From contig JADGGD010000005.1 in assembly GCA_019690095.1 (NCBI GenBank), positions 1 through 63,335 of the forward strand: a stretch of 63,335 nt of DNA. Direction: 5' to 3'. The notes below the pieces were generated by a model, which saw only the letters and a list, made by a program, of their open reading frames with translations, had not been told where the DNA came from and did no database searches. The stretch comes from Chloroflexota bacterium. GTDB taxonomy: Bacteria > Chloroflexota > UBA6077 > FW602-bin22 > CADDYW01. This document shows positions 26,911-34,978 of this stretch, one piece after another. Position numbers and translations under genes: made by a program. The number at the start of each line of letters is the position of its first letter. Positions within the stretch are counted from its first letter, which is position 1.

Positions 26911-29358
26911 CTATGGGCCCGTGATGATGTTTACGAGCCGGTTCGGAACGTACACGATGTTCGAGATCGTGGCGCCAGTGATGGCGCGGCGCACGCGCGC
27001 ACGATCCAGGGCCAGCGCCTCGATCTCCGCACCGCTGGTTCCCGCCGGCACCACGAGTCTATCACGCATCTTACCGTTTACCTGCACAACGATAGTCATC
27101 ATGGGCTCGGCGATCAGGCTCTCATCATAGCCTGGCCAGCTCTGCTGGTGGATGCTGTAGGGAAGGCCAAGGCGAGACCACAACTCCTCGGCGAGATGCG
27201 GCGTAACGGGCGCGAGCAGGAGCAGGAGAGAGCGCACTGCCTCCTTCCAGGAGGGTGTCCCGACAACACCTGATGATTCGCTGACCAGCCGTGCCAGGGC
27301 ATTCGTCAGCTCCATGAGCCCAGCGATCATGGTATTGAAGCGGAACCGCTCGATATCCTCGGTGGCACGCTTGATGGTCCGATGGGTAAGCCGCCGGATT
27401 TCCTGCTCGATCTCGGGCGCGCTACCGGCCGGGGCATCCCGCTCGTGTGTATCCAGGACGAGGCGCCAGACGCGGCTGAGGAATCGATGGATTCCCATGA
27501 TCCCTCGATCGTTCCAATCGCCCCCCTGGTCCCATGGACCGAGAAACATCAGGTAGGCGCGAACGGTATCAGCGCCCAGCGTCTTGACGAAGTCATCCGG
27601 ATTAACCACGTTTCCCCGCGACTTTGACATCTTGAAGCCGCCGGAGAGAACGAGTCCCTGTGTAAACAGGCGCCTGAAAGGCTCATCGACCTTCACGTAG
27701 CCGAGGTCGCGGAGCGCTTTGGTCACGAAACGTGCGTATAGAAGGTGCATAGTCGCATGCTCGATGCCGCCGATATACTGATCAACCGGCATCCAGAACG
27801 CGACCTGTTCTGGATCGAACGGGCGGGCCGACTCGTGAGGGCTGCAGAAGCGTAGGAAATACCACGCCGAGTCGACGAAGGTGTCCATCGTATCGGTCTC
27901 GCGCGTCGCTGGCCCGCCGCAAGCCGGACAGGTCGTCGGCAGGAACGTCTTCGACAGACGGAGGGGCGACTCGCCGGTAGGGCGGAACTCGACATCGAGT
28001 GGGAGACGGACTGGCAGCTGCTCCTCCGGAACCGCCTGGATTCCGCACCGGTCGCAGTAGATGATAGGGATTGGGGCACCCCAGTAACGCTGACGCGAGA
28101 CCAGCCAATCTCGCAGGCGGTACCGAACGCACCGGGTTCCCAGGTGATGCTGCTCGATATAGGCGCTGATCACCTCGCGCGCCCGGGGCGAGGTCAGCCC
28201 ATCGAACTGTCCCGAGTTCACTATGGTGCCCTCGCCAGCATAAGCGCTTTCCAGTGTCTGCCCCTGCCAGTTGGGCGGCGCAATGACGACGCGGACCGGT
28301 AGGCCGAAGCGGGCGGCGAACTCGAAATCACGCTCGTCGTGCGCCGGAACTCCCATCACCGCGCCAGTTCCGTACGTCGGCAGCACGTAATCCGCGACCC
28401 AGATCGGCACTCGCTGGCCGGTCAGCGGGTTGATCGCCCAGGTGCCGGTAAAAACACCCGTCTTTTCGCGGCCGATCGCCTGGCGCTCGATCTCGGTCTC
28501 GCCCCTGGTTGTCTCGATATACGCCTGGACTTCCTGCTGATGCTCGCTCGTCGTCAGCTCGGGGACCCGCGGATGCTCCGGTGCCAGGGCCAGAAAGGTG
28601 ACGCCGAAGATCGTGTCGGGGCGCGTCGTAAAGACCGGTAGCTCGCTTCCACCTTCTGTCCGGAAGACGATCTCTACACCTTCGCTGCGCCCGATCCAGT
28701 TAGTCTGCATCACCCGGACTCGCTCCGGCCAGTCCAGACCATCGAAGTTCAAAAGCTCATCCGCGTACCGGGTGATTTGAAAGAACCATTGGTTGAGGTA
28801 TCGTTTGGTCACCGCGGACTCGCACCGCTCGCATCGCCCCTCGACGACCTGTTCGTTTGCCAGGACTGTCTGGCAGGACGGACACCAGTTGGCCGGTGCC
28901 AGGGCGCGATAGGCCAGGCCGGCTTTGTAGAACTGGAGGAAAAGCCACTGGGTCCACCGATAGTATGACGGCAGGCAGGTGGCGAGCTCCCGGCTCCAAT
29001 CGAAGCCAACGCCGGTAGAACGGAACTGTTCGCGCATGCGGTGGATGTTCCGCATGGTATAGAGGGCAGGGGGAATGCCGTTCCGGATAGCAGCATTTTC
29101 AGCGGGAAGACCGAACGCGTCGAAGCCGATCGGCTTCATCACGGCGAAGCCACGCATGCGCTTGTAGCGGGCATGGGCATCAGAGGGAGCGTAATTATAC
29201 CAGTGGCCGATGTGGAGGTCGCCGGAGGTGTAGGGGAACATATCCAGGGCATACCATTTCGGACGGTCAGTTGCCGTATCCACTCGATACAGCTCGTCTG
29301 CCTCCCACTGGAGCTGCCATTTGCGCTCGATCTCCGGTGCGTTGTACCGCTCCGCCAC
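26911..29358 (-). CDS. leuS: Leucyl-tRNA synthetase
   Basis: An 815-residue class I synthetase that charges tRNA-Leu. The HIGH motif is in SGDLHIGHWYNYAP and the KMSKS motif in GGFKMSKSRGN. The CP1 editing domain (GTGAVMGVPAHDERD), zinc-type CxxC pairs (CPSC, CERC; CDRC, CPAC) and the anticodon-binding domain are present. The GTG at 29358 is preferred: GAGGTGA lies 8 nt before it. The upstream ATG at 29433 would be translated through a terminator-like hairpin and lies upstream of the predicted transcription start. Confidence 0.96.
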   Translation of the reverse strand: MAERYNAPEIERKWQLQWEADELYRVDTATDRPKWYALDMFPYTSGDLHIGHWYNYAPSDAHARYKRMRGFAVMKPIGFDAFGLPAENAAIRNGIPPALYTMRNIHRMREQFRSTGVGFDWSRELATCLPSYYRWTQWLFLQFYKAGLAYRALAPANWCPSCQTVLANEQVVEGRCERCESAVTKRYLNQWFFQITRYADELLNFDGLDWPERVRVMQTNWIGRSEGVEIVFRTEGGSELPVFTTRPDTIFGVTFLALAPEHPRVPELTTSEHQQEVQAYIETTRGETEIERQAIGREKTGVFTGTWAINPLTGQRVPIWVADYVLPTYGTGAVMGVPAHDERDFEFAARFGLPVRVVIAPPNWQGQTLESAYAGEGTIVNSGQFDGLTSPRAREVISAYIEQHHLGTRCVRYRLRDWLVSRQRYWGAPIPIIYCDRCGIQAVPEEQLPVRLPLDVEFRPTGESPLRLSKTFLPTTCPACGGPATRETDTMDTFVDSAWYFLRFCSPHESARPFDPEQVAFWMPVDQYIGGIEHATMHLLYARFVTKALRDLGYVKVDEPFRRLFTQGLVLSGGFKMSKSRGNVVNPDDFVKTLGADTVRAYLMFLGPWDQGGDWNDRGIMGIHRFLSRVWRLVLDTHERDAPAGSAPEIEQEIRRLTHRTIKRATEDIERFRFNTMIAGLMELTNALARLVSESSGVVGTPSWKEAVRSLLLLLAPVTPHLAEELWSRLGLPYSIHQQSWPGYDESLIAEPMMTIVVQVNGKMRDRLVVPAGTSGAEIEALALDRARVRRAITGATISNIVYVPNRLVNIITGP

Positions 29359-29376
29359 CCCTCGGCTCACCTCGCG

Positions 29377-29413
29377 AAAAAGGCCTTTCACCCCCAGGCA
29401 GGGGTGAAAGGCC
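29377..29413 (-). terminator. Terminator-like hairpin in the leuS leader
   Basis: GGCCTTTCACCCC and GGGGTGAAAGGCC pair perfectly over 13 bp with a 6-nt loop (29382-29413), followed on the minus strand by TTTTT (29377-29381). The ribosome-binding site of leuS begins 3 nt further on. No T-run follows in the plus direction, so the signal belongs to leuS. It looks like an attenuator. Confidence 0.75.
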
Positions 29414-29431
29414 GGCAATTTATCAGTTATC

Positions 29432-29461
29432 ATTGTACTGGGGCTATACAGGTATCTGCAA
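29432..29461 (-). promoter_or_regulatory. Promoter of leuS
   Basis: On the minus strand TTGCAG (29456-29461), 18 bp, TACAAT (29432-29437). Transcription would start near 29425, only about a dozen bases before the leader hairpin. Confidence 0.55.
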
Positions 29462-29499
29462 GCGACGTGCCGAGGATGCCAGGCCCGATCGGAGGATCA

Positions 29500-30180
29500 G
29501 TGAGCCAGGATCCGGTGCTTGCCGCGGCGGTTGGAGCACTCGTGGGCCTTATCCTCTGGCGCGTCGATGGACGCTGCGCCCCGCGGTTTTCCGTCCTCGG
29601 GGGGAGTACGACGGAGCGCTCCTGGGCCGAGCATATCGCCGGCGGCATCCTGCTGGTCGGACCGCCGCTCCTGACTGCGGGGTTTGCCCTGCGGGGGATC
29701 ACGGGCCTTCATCTATGGTACGCGGCCGGCGTGAGCGCTGTCCTACTGTGGGCCGCTGCAATCGATGTGCGCTGGCGTATCATCCCGGATCAGATCAGCT
29801 ATCCGGCTACCCTGGCGGCGCTTGCCGTCAGTCCGCTCATGGGGCCAAAGCCCCCCTTTTTGGAAGTCGCAGACGCGGTTCTCGGTTGCCTGCTCAGCGG
29901 CGGCGTATTCCTGCTTTTCTTCCTGCTCGGGCTACTGCTCTACCGACGCGGCGGGGCGCTTGGCATGGGGGATGTGAAGCTTGCAGCGTTTATGGGGATG
30001 GCTCTTGGTTATCCAGCGGTGATCTTTGCAATTGTCCTGTCAACGATCGCGGGAGCGGTGCTCGCAATCGCCTGGGGGATCGCGAGCCGAAGTCGGAAGA
30101 TCGGATTTCCATACGGCCCGGCGATCACGGCCGGGGCGATTATCACTCTTCTTGGTGTCGGGGGTGGAAGCGCGGTGTGA
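29500..30180 (+). CDS. A24-family prepilin peptidase (short form)
   Basis: About 226 residues, very hydrophobic, with the two aspartate motifs of type IV prepilin peptidases: AAIDVRWRIIPDQ and GMGDVKLAAFMG (GxGD). It cuts leader peptides of pilin-like proteins in the inner membrane. The N-terminal cysteine-containing methylation domain of full-length PilD is absent, so it resembles short peptidases. No pilin or pilus ATPase gene is near. The start is uncertain: GTG 29500 has GGAGG 4 nt upstream; ATG 29476 adds eight residues. Confidence 0.85.
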   Translation: MSQDPVLAAAVGALVGLILWRVDGRCAPRFSVLGGSTTERSWAEHIAGGILLVGPPLLTAGFALRGITGLHLWYAAGVSAVLLWAAAIDVRWRIIPDQISYPATLAALAVSPLMGPKPPFLEVADAVLGCLLSGGVFLLFFLLGLLLYRRGGALGMGDVKLAAFMGMALGYPAVIFAIVLSTIAGAVLAIAWGIASRSRKIGFPYGPAITAGAIITLLGVGGGSAV

Positions 30181-30932
30181 TCCGAGCTGAATCGGCCCGC
30201 GGCGACAGCCGCGCCCTGCTCGCCCGTGGGGCGCGGGAGCTTGGCCTGCAACTGACCTCTGACGAGCTGGAGATGCTGGAGGCCTTTCAGGAGGAGCTTC
30301 TGAACTGGAACCAGCGGATCAATCTCACTGCGATCACCAGCCCGGAGGAGGTCGCAATCAAGCACCTGCTGGACTCGCTTACCGTGCTGCGTGCTCTTCC
30401 GCCGGCGCTCGCTGACGAGAGGGCGAGCGGCTCGCTCGCTGATGTGGGCTCGGGCGGTGGCCTGCCCGGCATTCCTCTGGCGATTGTCCGGCCGTGCCTG
30501 CGCGTCTCGCTGATTGAGGCCACGCGCAAGAAGTGCTCTTTCCTCGAGCACGTTGCCCACCGTCTATCCCTGACCGGTGTGACTGTTCTTCACGGCCGTG
30601 CAGAGGAGCTTGCCCACCGACCGGATCTGCGGGAAAGATACGATGTCGTTGTGGCACGTGCGGTGGGGGCACTCGCCGTGCTGGCCGAGCTGTGTCTTCC
30701 GCTGGTGCGCCCGGGCGGGTACTTCATCGCAATGAAGACGCCTCGGGCCGCGGCTGAAATCGCTGCGGCCCGGCGTGCCGTCGAGCTGATGGGAGGCGGA
30801 TGTGAGCAGATGATTCCCGTTCGCTTACCCATCCTGGACCAGGAACGTCTCCTGGTAGTCATCGAGAAGCAACGGCTGACGCCTGCCCTCTATCCGCGCC
30901 GGCCAGGTGTCCCCGCGCGCTCACCCCTTTAG
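30177..30932 (+). CDS. rsmG: 16S rRNA (guanine-527-N7) methyltransferase
   Basis: A 251-residue enzyme with the RsmG pattern: LNWNQRINLTAITSPEEVAIKHLLDSL near the N-terminus, then the SAM-binding LADVGSGGGLPGIPLAI and VARAVGALAVLAEL. It methylates G527 of 16S rRNA; loss gives low-level streptomycin resistance in other bacteria. The GTG at 30177 overlaps the peptidase stop as GTGA, so it is translationally coupled. The frame is open far upstream, but that part reads as noise. Confidence 0.94.
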   Translation: MIRAESARGDSRALLARGARELGLQLTSDELEMLEAFQEELLNWNQRINLTAITSPEEVAIKHLLDSLTVLRALPPALADERASGSLADVGSGGGLPGIPLAIVRPCLRVSLIEATRKKCSFLEHVAHRLSLTGVTVLHGRAEELAHRPDLRERYDVVVARAVGALAVLAELCLPLVRPGGYFIAMKTPRAAAEIAAARRAVELMGGGCEQMIPVRLPILDQERLLVVIEKQRLTPALYPRRPGVPARSPL

Positions 30933-30978
30933 CCGCTTCGGGGCGGCCGCCACGCGGGCATCGCCGCTCCTGAGACCG

Positions 30979-31314
30979 CTACGCCTGGTGCCGCTGTTCC
31001 TGCCTCTCCCTCTCGTATTCGGCGGTTCGGGCGATCCACCGCTGTTCCTCCTGGCGTACCAGCTCCGGATTGCGATGACTCTTCATGACCCGGTAGGCCT
31101 GATCCACCGACTGGGGGAATGGCACGTTGTCGATGGACGCCTGACGGGCATCGGCGATCATGTGGGCCGTCTCGCCCGGTGTGATATGGTGGATCGAGAG
31201 GCCGTACTGCTCGAGGTGAGCGATCAGATCCTGCCAGCTGCTCGGATGGGCGCGTGCGAATACCTCCTGGAGGTCAGACTCCTGGTAGTCCTTATAGACC
31301 TTCCGCTCGTGCAT
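30979..31314 (-). CDS. Hypothetical protein, 111 aa, helical and charged
   Basis: The ATG at 31314 follows GGAAGAGG. The protein begins MHERKVYKDYQESDLQEVF and continues with HPSSWQDLIAHLEQYGLSIHHITPGE, then a long charged helix to the C-terminus (RQEEQRWIARTAEYERERQ). No signal peptide, membrane segment or catalytic motif is seen. It is convergent with rsmG. Function unknown; soluble cytoplasmic location is likely. Confidence 0.7.
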   Translation of the reverse strand: MHERKVYKDYQESDLQEVFARAHPSSWQDLIAHLEQYGLSIHHITPGETAHMIADARQASIDNVPFPQSVDQAYRVMKSHRNPELVRQEEQRWIARTAEYERERQEQRHQA

Positions 31315-31340
31315 GGTTCGCGTACCTCTTCCTGCGAGTA

Positions 31341-31607
31341 TTAGCCTGGTCTTTGCTCCCACGCGGCAGCACTCTCATTGGGGACAATCCACGATCGGAT
31401 GGCCCAGCCGAAGCCGGCCCGTGCCGATGGGCTCCGGAGGATGGCAGCTCCCAGCGCGATAAGCATGGCGCACGCCAGGGCGCTCCAGGCTCCTTGCCTT
31501 ATCCTTGTGCAGGCCGGGCCGATCGTGCCATGACTGCGGCTGGGCCGGGGCGTCCCTGGCCGGGGCGTCCCTGATGGAGGGATCTGCTCGCGTACGGGGT
31601 GGATCAC
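31341..31607 (-). CDS. Possible small membrane protein after the GMC gene
   Basis: A GTG at 31607, 2 nt past the GMC oxidoreductase stop, opens an 88-codon frame with one hydrophobic helix (SALACAMLIALGAAIL) and a tail ending ESAAAWEQRPG. The N-terminal third has two GTPRP repeats caused by a 15-bp tandem duplication (31543-31572), which weakens the case. There is no clear Shine-Dalgarno. It may be coupled to the GMC gene or be non-coding. Confidence 0.35.
   Translation of the reverse strand: MIHPVREQIPPSGTPRPGTPRPSRSHGTIGPACTRIRQGAWSALACAMLIALGAAILRSPSARAGFGWAIRSWIVPNESAAAWEQRPG
31543..31572. repeat. 15-bp tandem direct repeat (two copies)
   Basis: GGCCGGGGCGTCCCT occurs twice head to tail (31543-31557 and 31558-31572). 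It is probably a replication-slippage duplication in an otherwise gene-poor 295-bp stretch. Confidence 0.85.
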
Positions 31608-31609
31608 GG

Positions 31610-33235
31610 TCAGAGCTCCCGCCGCGCCGCGGCATTGCGGATGTAGTCGGCAGTCCGGGCCGCGATTGCCGAGATGGTGAGAGCTGGGTTTGCCGCGCCC
31701 TGGGTAACCAGAACACTTCCATCACAGATGAACAGGTTTGGCACATCCCAGGCCCGGCAGTACTGATCGACAACCGAAGTTCGGGGATCACTGCCCATCC
31801 GACAGGTTCCAACAAGATGGGCATAGCGATCGACGTAGTGTGTCTCCTCGGCGCCGGCCGCCTCGAGAATCTCCCGCGCGCGCTGGACTGCTGCGCGAAT
31901 CAGCCGTCGATCGTTCTCGAAGAGGTTGAAGTGAACGTGAGCGACCGGGATCCCATACTGATCAACCTCATCAGCGATATCCACATAGTTCCGCTCGTCC
32001 GGCAGAAGCTCGCCCAGGACCCCGATGGCCGCGTAATGGTTGTACTCCTCCATGAGATGCCGGAGCTCCCAACCGAAGGCGCCGGTCTCCTGGGTGATCA
32101 GGTGCGCCATAGCGATCGGGAGTGGCGAAACTGTCTGGATCGAATACCCGCGCACGAAATCATTCCGCGGGTCGGTCTCGTAGAACTCCTCGGTCTCGGC
32201 GCAGGCGGGCGGCGCCTTGTACTGGCGAATCATCTCTGGGAAGCGACCCCACACAACCTGACCGGCCTGAGCCATTAGACGCTTTCCCACCAGGCCACTT
32301 GAATTAGCCAGGCCATCCGGGAAGCGTCCCGAGCGCGAGTTCAAGAGCAGGCGCGGTGTTTCGATCGCGTAGCCGGCCACAACAACGAAGCGAGCGCGCT
32401 GCTCTTCCTCCACATACGTGCCTTCGTCCGTCGTGCGGTAATAGCGGACGCCGGTCACACGTCCATCGCGGCCCACCGGGATCTCAAACGCCATGCATCG
32501 TGCCCGGATCTCTGCGCCGTGCTCGATCGCGTCCGGGATATGGCTTACCAGGGTGGAATGCTTTGATCCGACCTTGCATCCCTGGAGACAGAAGCCCCGA
32601 AAGATGCAGTGTGGTCGTCGGCCAAATGAACCGCTGGTAATGGCGATCGGGCCGCCGATGCAGACCGGTATCCCCAGTGCAACGCAGCCCCGGACCAGCA
32701 CCTGACCTGCCGTACCCATCTGGAGCGGGGCGTATGGGTAGCCGTGCGGCTGTCCCCAGGGGAAGTATGCCGGCCCGGCGACCGGGTACTCGCGCTCCAT
32801 CTGCTCGTAGTATGGCGCGAGATCAGCGTAGCTGATTGGCCAGTCATCAGCCACGCCGTCGAGAGAACGAACCCGAAAGTCAGAGGGGTGAAAGCGTGGG
32901 CAGAATGCGGCATAGTGGACGGTGCTGCCTCCCACCGCCTTGCCGGAGTTATTCCCCCCGAGGATCAGCGGCTCGGTCCCCCCGGTGATTCGCAGATCGT
33001 TCCAGTAGAGAGACCGGGCCCCGGCCTCGTCGCTGACCATATCGCGCTCTGAGTCCAGCCAGTCACCCGCCTCCACGCAGACGACTGAAAAGCCGTACCG
33101 GGCCAGCCGCTGAGCCAGGACTGCTCCGCCCGCGCCGGTCCCGACGATGCAGAAATCGACCGCCTCAGATGGGCGGTACTCACGCATCTCGGTATCCAGC
33201 ACCCATTGTGGACTAAGGTGAATCTGCAGTCGCAT
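31610..33235 (-). CDS. GMC-type FAD oxidoreductase
   Basis: A 541-residue flavoenzyme. The Rossmann FAD-binding motif is CIVGTGAGGAVLAQRLARYGFSVV near the N-terminus; GKAVGGSTVHYAAF is the second GMC signature. The C-terminus has YAHLVGTCRMGSD and LFICDGSVLVTQGAANPALTISAIA, with active-site His and Asn. Relatives oxidise sugars, polyols or alcohols. The preceding gene encodes a gluconate-dehydrogenase subunit-3-like partner, so a multi-subunit dehydrogenase is likely. ATG 33235 is chosen for its GCGAGG site and overlaps that gene by 23 nt; ATG 33187 is the alternative. Confidence 0.92.
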   Translation of the reverse strand: MRLQIHLSPQWVLDTEMREYRPSEAVDFCIVGTGAGGAVLAQRLARYGFSVVCVEAGDWLDSERDMVSDEAGARSLYWNDLRITGGTEPLILGGNNSGKAVGGSTVHYAAFCPRFHPSDFRVRSLDGVADDWPISYADLAPYYEQMEREYPVAGPAYFPWGQPHGYPYAPLQMGTAGQVLVRGCVALGIPVCIGGPIAITSGSFGRRPHCIFRGFCLQGCKVGSKHSTLVSHIPDAIEHGAEIRARCMAFEIPVGRDGRVTGVRYYRTTDEGTYVEEEQRARFVVVAGYAIETPRLLLNSRSGRFPDGLANSSGLVGKRLMAQAGQVVWGRFPEMIRQYKAPPACAETEEFYETDPRNDFVRGYSIQTVSPLPIAMAHLITQETGAFGWELRHLMEEYNHYAAIGVLGELLPDERNYVDIADEVDQYGIPVAHVHFNLFENDRRLIRAAVQRAREILEAAGAEETHYVDRYAHLVGTCRMGSDPRTSVVDQYCRAWDVPNLFICDGSVLVTQGAANPALTISAIAARTADYIRNAAARREL

Positions 33236-33896
33236 CCAGACGCACCTCGCGCGTCTCCCAGGGCTCGGGATCTCCACGATTCAGGGCAAAGTATCCCCGG
33301 GGGTAGGCCGGGCCGCCAAAGCCGATCTCGCTCCAGGCTGTTGGATGCGCATAGTAGATTGCGCAGACCTGTTGAAGGACGATGAAGATCCAGAAGCGCC
33401 GGGCCGGGAGCTGCTGCCAGATGGAGCCGGGCGGCTGACCAGAGGCGACGAGACGCAGGACCTCATCCTGTTGTGCCTCGGATAGCTCCATGAAACTTGC
33501 GCCGAATCGAATGCGCGCTGTCTGATCGATCCCCCGAAGGCCGAGCCGCCACGCCTCCTCGTCGGGTGGAAGATCTTCCAGGCGCCAGCCGTCGGTAATG
33601 CGCTCGAAACAGCGCGCGTCGATCCAGGGCACAATCGGAATTCGCTCGTCAGGAGAGCGATCATCCTGAGGGAGAATCCGGTCGACGACTGCCGTCAGGA
33701 GGTGTGCCTCGGCCCGCGTGAAGAATCGGATCGGAGGAATATCTCGGACGCGCCGCGTGATCAGCGCGCGGGTAGACGGATCCCAGTGGTCAGCTTGCCG
33801 CATGACATCAAAGCCCGGGTAGGCCACCACTGGACGGTGTGCCCAGTGCTCTGGTCCCGCATCAGTGCCCCGGCGAGGTTTCCCCGCTCTACTCAC
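33213..33896 (-). CDS. Gluconate 2-dehydrogenase subunit 3-like protein
   Basis: A 227-residue protein resembling the small subunit that accompanies GMC dehydrogenases: RFFTRAEAHLLTAVVDRILPQDD and the later GIDQTARIRFGASFMELSEAQQDEVL. It has no cofactor motif of its own and is thought to stabilise or help export the flavoprotein. No twin-arginine signal is apparent, unlike many relatives. It starts at GTG 33896, overlapping the upstream membrane-protein stop as GTGA. Confidence 0.82.
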   Translation of the reverse strand: MSRAGKPRRGTDAGPEHWAHRPVVAYPGFDVMRQADHWDPSTRALITRRVRDIPPIRFFTRAEAHLLTAVVDRILPQDDRSPDERIPIVPWIDARCFERITDGWRLEDLPPDEEAWRLGLRGIDQTARIRFGASFMELSEAQQDEVLRLVASGQPPGSIWQQLPARRFWIFIVLQQVCAIYYAHPTAWSEIGFGGPAYPRGYFALNRGDPEPWETREVRLDATADSP

Positions 33897-34363
33897 CGCC
33901 CTTGCTCCGAAGGAGATGGACCTGCCGCCGCGATCAGTCCGAGAAAACCAACGACGCAGAAGAGAAGGGGAGCCAGCAGAGGGGGGCCCATGATGGCATT
34001 GAACTGGAGATTGTGAAGCCCTCCCGGCATGCGGTGGATCCCGCGCAGATGAAGGTAGAAACCGAGGAGGCCGTCAGCCGTGGAAGCCAGTGCGGCGGCG
34101 AACATCAACTGGCGGACCGGGGCTGTCCGATAGAGCGACGCCAATCCAATCCCGGCGATGGCCGGTGCGAGCCAGACCGGCGTCCACATGACCCGCCGGC
34201 AGAAGCTTCCCCGCAGATGCTCAAAGAAGGCTTCTCCCCCTGCCAGCAAGGCGAGTAGAACAGCAACTGCGGTGAGAAGACGCTGTTGACCGCCCAGCGG
34301 CACCGAGGGGGTTCGAATAGGCGGGGATGTGGAATGCGCGATCTGTGTATTCCCAACTACCAT
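33893..34363 (-). CDS. HLRG-type membrane protein, second copy
   Basis: A 156-residue protein with four hydrophobic segments arranged as two similar halves. Each half has a helix ending in HLRG (residues 49-52 and 105-108, 56 apart). The first is followed by MWTPVWLAP, the second by IHRMPGG and MGPPLLAPLLF. It is a paralog of the gene just upstream (34384-34869). The positioned histidines could bind haem or quinone, making it a membrane anchor or electron acceptor for the GMC dehydrogenase; this is inference. The ATG at 34363 follows GGAAGGA by 7 nt. Confidence 0.75.
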   Translation of the reverse strand: MVVGNTQIAHSTSPPIRTPSVPLGGQQRLLTAVAVLLALLAGGEAFFEHLRGSFCRRVMWTPVWLAPAIAGIGLASLYRTAPVRQLMFAAALASTADGLLGFYLHLRGIHRMPGGLHNLQFNAIMGPPLLAPLLFCVVGFLGLIAAAGPSPSEQGR

Positions 34364-34383
34364 GCCAGGATCCTTCCTGTGGC

Positions 34384-34869
34384 TCAGGCGGTCGTCAGCG
34401 ACTGCTCGCGCGGCATCGACCTGGTCAGCAAGCCCAGAATCCCCACGCTGACAAAGAAGAGCGGCGCAAAGACTGGAGGCCCCATGGTCGTGTTGTATAT
34501 AGGGAAGCGAAACCCGCCCGGAAGACGGTGAATGCCGCGCAGGTGGGCGGCGAATCCCACCACTCCGTCGATGATCAGCGCGGCGGAAAGCCACGGCAGA
34601 GACGCCCGGGCTATGCGGGCGTCGAGAGCTGTCCCGACGCCGGCCGCAACGATGGGCGGTGTAAGCACAACTGGCGTCCACATGAGCCAGTCATCGTAGG
34701 CGCCGCGAAGGTGCTGGATGAAGGCTTCGAAGCCCGATGCCAGGGCAGCGGCGGCAGTCAGCGTCCCGAAGGTCCGCTGCAGGCGCCCCTGGTGAATATC
34801 GTCGAGCGCGCGCTCGACGATATTCACCAGGGGCAAACACGGCCGGGTAAGGGAACGTGCTGCATCCAT
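34384..34869 (-). CDS. HLRG-type membrane protein, first copy
   Basis: A 161-residue paralog of the next gene, with the same two-half layout: HLRG at 53-56 and 109-112, again 56 residues apart, MWTPVVLTP after the first and IHRLPGG and MGPPVFAPLFF after the second. Four membrane segments are predicted by eye. Codons about 13-28 are written by a perfect 50-bp palindrome, so the N-terminus before residue 30 may not be conserved family sequence. The next gene begins 20 bp downstream. Function unknown. Confidence 0.72.
   Translation of the reverse strand: MDAARSLTRPCLPLVNIVERALDDIHQGRLQRTFGTLTAAAALASGFEAFIQHLRGAYDDWLMWTPVVLTPPIVAAGVGTALDARIARASLPWLSAALIIDGVVGFAAHLRGIHRLPGGFRFPIYNTTMGPPVFAPLFFVSVGILGLLTRSMPREQSLTTA
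34785..34834. repeat. Perfect 50-bp palindrome without spacer
   Basis: Bases 34785-34809 are the exact reverse complement of 34810-34834, centred on GCGC, with arms starting GCCCCTGGTG. It lies inside the first HLRG gene and reads the same peptide (LVNIVERALDDIHQG) on both strands. No other palindrome of this size was noticed in the window. Confidence 0.95.
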
Positions 34870-34978
34870 GCGCCGGTGGAGCCTCCTCGCACGCGAACCG
34901 CTCGGCCGCGGTCCGCGGCGTCGCTCAGCCGACGCGGATGCAAGAGTGGTGCCAGTTTCTTACAAGGTGCGCTCAGGG

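Noticed and set aside
29356-29461. T-box in front of leuS
   Set aside because: The predicted transcript before leuS is only about 70 nt, far too short for a T-box; GGGGTGGCGG there is coding sequence.
29041-29499. Long N-terminal extension of the prepilin peptidase frame
   Set aside because: It is antisense to leuS and contains no hydrophobic or CxxC methylation domain.
29271-30176. Upstream extension of the rsmG frame
   Set aside because: It reads low-complexity Arg/Pro sequence in another frame of the peptidase gene; the coupled GTG at 30177 explains rsmG.
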